Shown here in pieces: positions 6,772 through 11,835 of a stretch of 11,835 nt of DNA. Made by a program: the position numbers and the translations under genes. Position 1 is the stretch's first letter, and the number at the start of each line of letters is the position of its first letter. The notes below the pieces were generated by a model. The model was not told the origin of the DNA, searched no databases, and was given only the letters and a program-made list of their open reading frames with translations. Location of the stretch: contig JAEDIH010000051.1 in NCBI GenBank assembly GCA_016292575.1, positions 1 to 11,835 on the forward strand, in the 5' to 3' direction. This DNA is from Clostridiaceae bacterium. GTDB lineage: Bacteria > Bacillota > Clostridia > Oscillospirales > Acutalibacteraceae.

Positions 6772-6833
6772 ATGAAATTCGCCTTACGGCGAGTGAAATA
6801 TCCTGCGGATATGAAGCAAAGCTTGATATATCA
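6772..6833. repeat. Array of small hairpins joined by TGAA-type linkers
   Basis: Directly after the tRNA terminator come four small inverted repeats in a row. They are TCGCC-TTAC-GGCGA (6779-6792), ATATCC-TGC-GGATAT (6798-6812), AAGC-AAA-GCTT (6814-6824) and the palindrome GATATATC (6825-6832). They are separated by, or begin with, similar linkers (ATGAAAT, GTGAAAT, ATGAA). The modular look, changing stems with constant linkers, resembles intergenic palindromic repeat elements I associate with gut clostridial genomes. That similarity is from memory and was not checked. The region carries no convincing gene, and small frames through it look like read-through of the repeat. Confidence 0.5.
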
Positions 6834-6870
6834 GAAACTGAACTTTGTGCAATTACTTTCTGAATTAACA

Positions 6871-6899
6871 TTGACAACTTCTTTGGCAGATGTTAAAAT
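6871..6899 (+). promoter_or_regulatory. Promoter of the sugar symporter gene
   Basis: A perfect TTGACA (6871-6876) and TAAAAT (6894-6899) are separated by 17 bp, with TGT before the -10 as an extended element. Transcription should start near 6906, giving a leader of about 56 nt. A second TTGACA at 6917-6922 has no -10 at usable spacing. Confidence 0.75.
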
Positions 6900-6919
6900 T
6901 GATTTGCATCAAGTGCTTG
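6899..6919. promoter_or_regulatory. Candidate operator at the symporter transcription start
   Basis: TTGAT-TTGC-ATCAA (6899-6912) is a perfect 5-bp inverted repeat centred on the predicted +1. It overlaps a second small dyad CAAG-TG-CTTG (6910-6919). The position just after the -10 box is typical for a repressor site of a sugar-responsive regulator. The dyads are short, no regulator gene is in the window, and chance occurrence is possible. Confidence 0.3.
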
Positions 6920-6961
6920 ACAGAATAAAATCTTACCGTCAGGTATTTATCAGGAGGAAAT

Positions 6962-8464
6962 ATGGAGAAATCATTCAACACATATACCCGCAAGGAACGG
7001 AATATGTACCTGACGGGTATGCTCGGCCAGAACATGATATACAACATCATCGGAACAGGTCTGACATTTTATTTTCAGAGCGTAATATTTCTGCCTGCAC
7101 TGGCAATCAGCATCATCATGGCTGTTGCCCGTGTCTGGGACGCAATAAATGACCCGATGATGGGAACAATTGTTGACAAGACAAAGTCAAAGTGGGGCAA
7201 GTGCAGACCTTATCTCCTTTTCTGCCCTGCAGTTATCTGTATAATTACAATTCTCTGCTTTGTCAACGGAAGATATTCCGAAACAAATACAGCCTTGCAG
7301 AACGGTCTTATTATCGCTTGGGCGGCAATTTCATACGTCCTTTGGGGTATGTCATTCACAATCGGTGACATCCCGCTTTGGGGCATCACCTCTCTTATGA
7401 CGGAAAGCCAGAGCGACCGTTCAAAGCTCCTCGGTCTTGCCCGAATTTTCGGCGGAATCGGCGGCGGAGTTGTTCTCCTTTCTTTTGTTCAGATTTCTCA
7501 GTCAGTCGGAACGGCATTTGAATCAAAAGTTTCGGACAAGGCGGCTGCTCAGCAGTACGGATTTTTGATTGTTGCAATTGTCCTCACGGTTATCGGCGGC
7601 GCACTTTTCCAGCTTACAGGAATATTCACAAAGGAAAGGGTTGCTCAGGCAGAAAAGCGCAACTCAATGAAGGAAAACTTCAAGCTCATGTGGAGCAATG
7701 AGCCGTTCAGGCGGGTTATTATCTCCAGCGTTTTGCGTAGCCCGATAATGCTTCTTATGAGCGTTGCAATCACACTCCTCAACTACTATTTCGGAAACTA
7801 CGGAATGAAGGACTACACGATTTTCCTTGTCATTCTCGGCGGCGCAATTTTCCTCGCTCAGTTTGCAATGAGTGCAATTGCTCCAAAGCTTTGCGAAAAG
7901 TATGAAAAGAAATCAATTTATAATATCTGCACAATTGTTTCCGCTGTGGCTTTCGGACTCATATTTGTTGTTTATCTTATTGCGCCGACAAACCTTGAAA
8001 AGCCGTTCTGGGTTGCAGTCAACTTCCTCCTCTTTGCAGGTGCCGGTGCGGGAATGGGTGCGCTGAATGTTATCCAGTCCATTATGATTGCGGATGCCGT
8101 TGACTACGAAGAATACCACAACAACCTCCGTCCGGACGGAGTGTTCTTCTCGGGTCAGTCCTTTGCAACAAAGCTTTCAAGCGGTATTGCTTCAATCATT
8201 CAAGGTGTTGCTTATGCAATTATCGGTTTTTCCGGTTCGGCTGTTGAAAAGTGCAATGCGGCGCTTCAGGCAGGTGGTTCGTTTAAGGATGACTTCCCGG
8301 AATATGCGGCGGCAATGTTCTTCCTTTGTTCCATTCCGCCGGCAATCGGTCTTTTCGCTTCAGTCATTCCGATGAGAAAGTATCCGCTTTCAAATGCGGA
8401 ACATAAGAGAATCCTTGCCGAGCTCATTGAAAGACGCCGCAGCAGGGAAAAAGAAAAGGCATGA
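6962..8464 (+). CDS. GPH-family (MelB-like) glycoside:cation symporter
   Basis: This 500-residue, 12-helix membrane transporter of the glycoside-pentoside-hexuronide:cation symporter family (MFS fold) takes up a sugar or glycoside with Na+ or H+. The family signature ARVWDAINDPMMGTIVDKTK at 56-75 is followed by WGKCRPYLL at 78-86. By comparison with E. coli MelB, R57, D60 and D64 correspond to R52, D55 and D59, and D136 in GDIPLW corresponds to D124, so the cation-site acids are present. The second-half signature IADAVDYEEYHNNLRPDGVFFS at 376-397 is also clear. The C-terminus is a charged cytoplasmic tail (ERRRSREKEKA). The ATG follows AGGAGG (6952-6957) by 4 nt. It has its own promoter and faces a GH3/esterase operon convergently. 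Substrate cannot be read from sequence; a beta-glycoside is inferred from neighbours. Confidence 0.92.
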   Translation: MEKSFNTYTRKERNMYLTGMLGQNMIYNIIGTGLTFYFQSVIFLPALAISIIMAVARVWDAINDPMMGTIVDKTKSKWGKCRPYLLFCPAVICIITILCFVNGRYSETNTALQNGLIIAWAAISYVLWGMSFTIGDIPLWGITSLMTESQSDRSKLLGLARIFGGIGGGVVLLSFVQISQSVGTAFESKVSDKAAAQQYGFLIVAIVLTVIGGALFQLTGIFTKERVAQAEKRNSMKENFKLMWSNEPFRRVIISSVLRSPIMLLMSVAITLLNYYFGNYGMKDYTIFLVILGGAIFLAQFAMSAIAPKLCEKYEKKSIYNICTIVSAVAFGLIFVVYLIAPTNLEKPFWVAVNFLLFAGAGAGMGALNVIQSIMIADAVDYEEYHNNLRPDGVFFSGQSFATKLSSGIASIIQGVAYAIIGFSGSAVEKCNAALQAGGSFKDDFPEYAAAMFFLCSIPPAIGLFASVIPMRKYPLSNAEHKRILAELIERRRSREKEKA

Positions 8465-8535
8465 TATTCCTGCTTTCGCAGAAAAGGCTTTTGAAAAACT
8501 GAATAAGTCCGGCTAAAACGGCCAAAAAAGAAACC

Positions 8536-8575
8536 GCCTCCTATGGTATGATAAAAACCATAGGAGGTATTTTAA
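8536..8575. terminator. Hairpin terminator after the symporter gene
   Basis: CCTCCTATGGT (8537-8547) pairs perfectly with ACCATAGGAGG (8557-8567), an 11-bp stem with a 9-nt loop; an outer G-T pair is also possible. On the plus strand it is followed by TATTTTAATT, a moderate T-tract. Read on the minus strand it is followed by CGGTTTCTTTTTT, so it may also act as a second stop for the esterase transcript. The 3' arm contains AGGAGG, but no start codon follows it suitably. Confidence 0.65.
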
Positions 8576-8591
8576 TTCGCACAATAACCAC

Positions 8592-8628
8592 AAAAATCCC
8601 GTTCGCGTTTTTGCGGACGGGATTTTTT
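8592..8628. terminator. Bidirectional terminator between convergent genes
   Basis: AAAAATCCCGT (8592-8602) pairs with ACGGGATTTTT (8617-8627). The stem continues through one T-G wobble and three more pairs (CGC/GCG), leaving a GTTTTT loop. A-runs on the left arm and T-runs on the right arm make it usable from both sides. It would end the symporter transcript on the plus strand and the GH3-esterase transcript on the minus strand, whose last gene stops at 8674. Confidence 0.9.
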
Positions 8629-8673
8629 AAAGATAAGAAGCAGTCTGAATTTTGTTATATCATATTATTGCTT

Positions 8674-9588
8674 TCAGCCCTTCACCTCGGCGCCGGTCTT
8701 TATCTTGCTTTTGAAAAAGTCAGTCATGGTTTGAATTTCCTTTGCCGCAGGTGCGGAGTAGGGATTGACAACGCTGAAAACATGGGGAAGCTTTTTGCCG
8801 TCCACCTTTTCGTCATAGTAATAAAAGACGTTTTCAACGCCGTGGCGGTCAAGAATCGCTTTCAGCTTTTTCGCCTGCTTTTTAAGGAAGTCACCGTTAG
8901 CCGTAACGATATAAAACGGCGGAAGACCGAGGTAGGCCACGTTTTTATAGTCCATGTACTTATAGAGCGGATTTGTTTTCGGTCTGTCGCCGAGGAGCGA
9001 TTTGAGATTGACATTCATCATAAAGTTCGGCGAGAGCAGATCGACTGCCGGGCAGATGGCGCCCACGGCTCTGAAGGCGAGTGTGGGTGTTACGCCGAAG
9101 TCGCTCTGCATCCTTTTGCTGCCGCAAATTGCCGCGCATATGCTGACAATCTGACCGCCGGCACTGTCGCCGACAAGGAAGATGTTGTCTGTGTCCGCCG
9201 GGTAGCTTTCAAGGTTTTCAGAAAGCCACGAAAACGCGGAAAATGCGTCCGCAATCTGGTCAATAAACCGGAAATTGCGTGCAAGACGATAGTTGATTGA
9301 CGCAACAAGGAAGCCTTTTTCGGCAAGCTTCAGGCAGTAGTATTTGTTGATTTCCTTGTATCCGTAAAGCCAGCCGCCGCCGTGGATGTCAATTATCACG
9401 GGAAGCTTCTCCGTTGCGCTTTCGGGATAGTAGATGTCAAGCAGATGCTCCTTCATCGAGTCGTTCATATACGGAATGTCGGTTATCTGCGTGATGCCGC
9501 CTATAGGCGTCTGCGAGGCTATGCGCTTTTCGTCCATCTTTTCGTTGATTGACCAGAATTTTAACAGTACGGGCTTAAAAATGTCCAT
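8674..9588 (-). CDS. Alpha/beta-hydrolase esterase (HSL/Abhydrolase_3-like)
   Basis: This 304-residue carboxylesterase of the hormone-sensitive-lipase-like group is predicted to hydrolyse short acyl esters on small molecules or glycosides. The oxyanion-hole motif HGGGW is at 69-73 and the nucleophile elbow GDSAGG at 140-145, with Ser142. The likely acid is Asp233 in TANGDF, and the likely catalytic His is His269 in LPHVF. No signal peptide or membrane helix is evident, so it should be cytoplasmic. Its ATG shares one base with the TAA stop of the upstream GH3 gene (TAATG), and the ribosome binding site GGAGGAG lies inside the end of that gene. The two should therefore be translationally coupled and act in one pathway. 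Acetyl or feruloyl/aryl ester removal from imported glycosides is an inference. The natural substrate is unknown. Confidence 0.88.
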   Translation of the reverse strand: MDIFKPVLLKFWSINEKMDEKRIASQTPIGGITQITDIPYMNDSMKEHLLDIYYPESATEKLPVIIDIHGGGWLYGYKEINKYYCLKLAEKGFLVASINYRLARNFRFIDQIADAFSAFSWLSENLESYPADTDNIFLVGDSAGGQIVSICAAICGSKRMQSDFGVTPTLAFRAVGAICPAVDLLSPNFMMNVNLKSLLGDRPKTNPLYKYMDYKNVAYLGLPPFYIVTANGDFLKKQAKKLKAILDRHGVENVFYYYDEKVDGKKLPHVFSVVNPYSAPAAKEIQTMTDFFKSKIKTGAEVKG

Positions 9589-11835
9589 TATAACTCCTCC
9601 TTTTCTGCTTCGGCTTTACTTTCAGCCTCTTTTTCGGCTTCAAAGTCATATCTTGAAAGCTTGGTTTCCATTGCCATCTTCAGAACATGCATTGCACAGT
9701 CCTGAAGTTCTCCGATCGTCAGTCCGTTATCCACGCTCTTTTTCATTGTTCCGTCCGGTTTTTTCTTGCCTGTCCTTGCTCCGCCGGGCATGAGCACGTC
9801 AATGCCTGCCCTGACTCTGTAGCCCTGGTCGCAGATTCCGGGGAATTCGTGGCTTTCGTCTTTGCGCATCCACCAGTCGGTCATGACGTTGCCCTCATAG
9901 CCCCATTCCTTTCTGAGAATGGTTGTAACAAGGTCATAGTGGTAATGACCCCAGACACCGTTTATTTTGTTGTATGAGGTCATGATGTTCTTCGGCTTGG
10001 CCGTCTTAACGCAAAATTCAAAGCCCTTGAGATATATCTCTCTTAAAGCCCTTTCGGAAACACGGGAGTCGTTGTGGGTGCGGTTGACCTCCTGGTTGTT
10101 GCAGGCAAAGTGCTTCGGACAGGCGGAAACGCCGTTTTCCTGAACGCCGAGAACAACCGCCGCGGCGGTAAGACCCGAAAGGAGCGGATCTTCGGAGAAG
10201 TATTCAAAATTGCGGCCGCAAAGGGGATTGCGGTGAATGTTCATTCCGGGCGCAAGGATAATGTCGCTGCCGCGGTCAAGCATTTCCTTTGCAAACTCAG
10301 AGTAAAGTTCTCTGACAAGCTCCTTGTTGAACGAGCAGGCAAGAACAGCACCGTTCGGAAGCAGGGAGCACGTTGCGGCAAGGCGGATTCCGCTCGGACC
10401 GTCCGTTGTTGTAACGGGCGGAACGCCCTTTTCGCGCAAAGAGGGGAGAACGCCGCCCATTACGCCGGCGTTTCCTTTTGCGCCGAGCGGATTGTTCATG
10501 ACGTAGCCGCCGCGTGTTATTGCCTCAAGCTCATCAAAGGAAAGCTGAGCGGTGAACTGCTCAAGCGTAACTTTTCCGCTTTGAACGTCCGCAAGCTTAT
10601 AGCCGAGGTCGCCGGTTATTTCAAGCGTCTGCGGCAGATTTTCAAGTATTCTGTCTTTGAGGCTGACTTTCATCACGGGAGTACGCTCAAGGACTCCTTT
10701 GATTTTTCCGTTTTCGTCCGTTACTGCTTTGAGACGGTCAAAGGGATTTTTCGGGTCGGGAGCGGCAGCCTGAGTGAGCCTTTCGGTAACAATCGTTTTT
10801 CCGAGGGTGAAGCTCTTGACTTCGGAAGCCGAACGAACGTCCGAACCGAAGAAAAGCTTGTATTCTCCCTTTTCAAGAACATAGCAGAACTCGTTGCCCG
10901 TGGCTCCGCTGTCGTCATAGGAGGCAAAGTCGGCAAGGTTAAAGGAAAGTCGGAGCTTCTGAGTTTCGCCGGGAGCGAGCGTTTTTGTCTTTTCATAGGC
11001 AACAAGGACTCTTGAGGGCTTTCCGAGCATTCCCTGCGGCGCGGAAAGATAAAGCTCTCCGACATATTTTCCGTCTCTTCCACCGATGTTTTTGACATCG
11101 ACCCAGAGATTGAATGTCTTGTCCGAATGGGTGACCCTTGTCACTTTTGTTTCAAAGCGTGTGTATGAAAGACCGAAGCCGAACGGGAAAAGCACCTTGT
11201 CTTTTCTGAATGTTTCAAAGTATCTGTAGCCGACATAGATGTCCTCGGTGTAGTTGTTGAACCTCCATTTGCCGAAGAACCTTGCCGAGGGATAGTAAGA
11301 ATATTTTTCCGCAATGGTGTCCGCAAGCTTTCCGCTGGGCGAAACATCGCCGGAAAGCACGTCGGCAACGCTGTTTCCGCTTTCCATTCCTCCCTGCCAT
11401 GCATAAAGCACAGCCGAGATGTCAAATTCATTTATCCACGACATATCCATAATACTGCCGCAGTTGAGGACAACGACAGTTTTGCGGAAAGACGAGCAGA
11501 CCTTTGAAAGCAGCGAGCGCTCCTCGTTTGTGAGATAGTAACTGCCCTCGGTGAGTGAGTTTTCTCTGTCCTCTCCTGCGGCGCGGCCAATTACAACAAC
11601 GGCGGTGTCGCTTTTGTGCGCAGCCTCCTGAACAGTCTTTTTGTTTATGGGCATTTCATTGTAGCTCGTTTCCCAAGCGCCCCAGAACGCCTCTTCGGGG
11701 GCGTTTTTTTCGCACCAGTCATCATAAAGCTCGGCAAGCTCTTCGTTTACGGTAATGTTTTTGTTGGCTCTCATTCCGTCAAGCAGGCTGACCTTGTACG
11801 GCGGATTGACGTCGCCGCCGGAGCCATAGCCGACA
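9588..11835 (-). CDS. Glycoside hydrolase family 3 enzyme, permuted domain order, 5' end beyond window
   Basis: This retaining beta-glycosidase (beta-glucosidase-like) has at least 748 residues visible. An ATG at 11774 is internal: the frame stays open to the edge and reads GYGSGGDVNPPYKVSLLDG, a normal GH3 sequence. Numbering residues from that ATG, the beta-sandwich domain usually found C-terminally comes first (about 45-205). It carries the likely acid/base Glu68 in GRAAGEDRE, then YVGYRYFETF and FPFGFGLSYT. A fibronectin-like domain follows (about 220-312). The TIM-barrel catalytic domain comes last (about 405-700), with TTDGPSGIR at 456-464, GRNFEYFSEDP at 520-530, PKHFACNNQE at 553-562 and the nucleophile Asp633 in NVMTDWW. 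This swapped order is known from Ruminococcus and Butyrivibrio beta-glucosidases. The tail after 710 is a Glu/Lys/Ala-rich segment. No secretion signal can be judged because the N-terminus is missing. It is followed by an esterase with a 1-nt overlap. Confidence 0.93.
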   Translation of the reverse strand, partial: VGYGSGGDVNPPYKVSLLDGMRANKNITVNEELAELYDDWCEKNAPEEAFWGAWETSYNEMPINKKTVQEAAHKSDTAVVVIGRAAGEDRENSLTEGSYYLTNEERSLLSKVCSSFRKTVVVLNCGSIMDMSWINEFDISAVLYAWQGGMESGNSVADVLSGDVSPSGKLADTIAEKYSYYPSARFFGKWRFNNYTEDIYVGYRYFETFRKDKVLFPFGFGLSYTRFETKVTRVTHSDKTFNLWVDVKNIGGRDGKYVGELYLSAPQGMLGKPSRVLVAYEKTKTLAPGETQKLRLSFNLADFASYDDSGATGNEFCYVLEKGEYKLFFGSDVRSASEVKSFTLGKTIVTERLTQAAAPDPKNPFDRLKAVTDENGKIKGVLERTPVMKVSLKDRILENLPQTLEITGDLGYKLADVQSGKVTLEQFTAQLSFDELEAITRGGYVMNNPLGAKGNAGVMGGVLPSLREKGVPPVTTTDGPSGIRLAATCSLLPNGAVLACSFNKELVRELYSEFAKEMLDRGSDIILAPGMNIHRNPLCGRNFEYFSEDPLLSGLTAAAVVLGVQENGVSACPKHFACNNQEVNRTHNDSRVSERALREIYLKGFEFCVKTAKPKNIMTSYNKINGVWGHYHYDLVTTILRKEWGYEGNVMTDWWMRKDESHEFPGICDQGYRVRAGIDVLMPGGARTGKKKPDGTMKKSVDNGLTIGELQDCAMHVLKMAMETKLSRYDFEAEKEAESKAEAEKEEL

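Noticed and set aside
6917..6922. Second TTGACA upstream of the symporter
   Set aside because: The best AT-rich hexamer after it is about 21 bp away, too far for a standard promoter. The TTGACA at 6871 has an exact 17-bp partner.
6748..7152. Open frame of 134 codons overlapping the symporter start
   Set aside because: It runs from the terminator through the hairpin array into the symporter in another frame, has no ribosome binding site, and would begin inside the tRNA terminator.
8548..9300. Long plus-strand open frame of 250 codons preceded by an AGGAGG-bearing hairpin
   Set aside because: It lies antisense to the well-supported esterase, its ATG is in the loop of a terminator hairpin upstream of the AGGAGG, and it crosses the bidirectional terminator. 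The protein has no recognisable motif.
10074..11015. Long plus-strand open frame of 313 codons inside the GH3 gene
   Set aside because: It is an antisense shadow of the GH3 coding sequence, which has intact motifs throughout. There is no ribosome binding site or family match.

Overview
The window looks like chromosome of a low-to-mid GC Gram-positive member of the Clostridia, probably a gut Oscillospirales/Ruminococcaceae-like bacterium. Three things suggest this: a Firmicutes-type DnaD plus DnaI-like helicase-loader pair, a TagG/TagH-type polyol-phosphate or polysaccharide export pair, and strong AGGAGG ribosome binding sites. A tRNA gene with encoded CCA and a beta-glucosidase with the permuted domain order known from rumen and gut clostridia agree. 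The species cannot be named from sequence alone.

Layout. (1) Positions 1-4431, plus strand, form a cell-surface glycopolymer block. It holds two family 2 glycosyltransferases and a CDP-glycerol glycerophosphotransferase-like enzyme behind a promoter at 16-44. An ABC-2 permease and its ATPase follow behind a second promoter at 2749-2777. Together they would assemble a phosphate-containing (teichoic-acid-like) or capsular polymer on the cytoplasmic face and export it. (2) Positions 4447-6534 continue on the same strand, only 15 bp downstream, with a DnaD-domain replication protein and a zinc-cluster AAA+ helicase loader. (3) Positions 6519-6833 are a compact non-coding stretch. It contains three copies of a 19-bp unit made from the 3' end of the loader gene, a strong promoter, tRNA-Thr(CGT), a perfect 14-bp stem terminator and a run of small hairpins with TGAA-type linkers. 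(4) Positions 6871-8464 hold a promoter and a GPH-family (MelB-like) sugar:cation symporter. (5) Positions 8536-8628 hold two hairpin terminators between convergent transcripts. (6) Positions 8674-11835, minus strand, hold a glycoside hydrolase family 3 enzyme in permuted domain order that runs off the right edge, followed with a 1-nt stop/start overlap by an alpha/beta-hydrolase esterase.

Working together: the symporter, GH3 enzyme and esterase form a plausible small catabolic locus for an esterified or aryl beta-glycoside, although the transporter is transcribed convergently. I did not find a clear new defence system, mobile element or CRISPR array. The most interesting items are the gene-end tandem repeats lying in the UP-element position of the tRNA promoter, the hairpin array after the tRNA, and the permuted GH3/esterase pair. 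All four promoters I could place share a 17-bp spacer and an extended -10 TGn motif.
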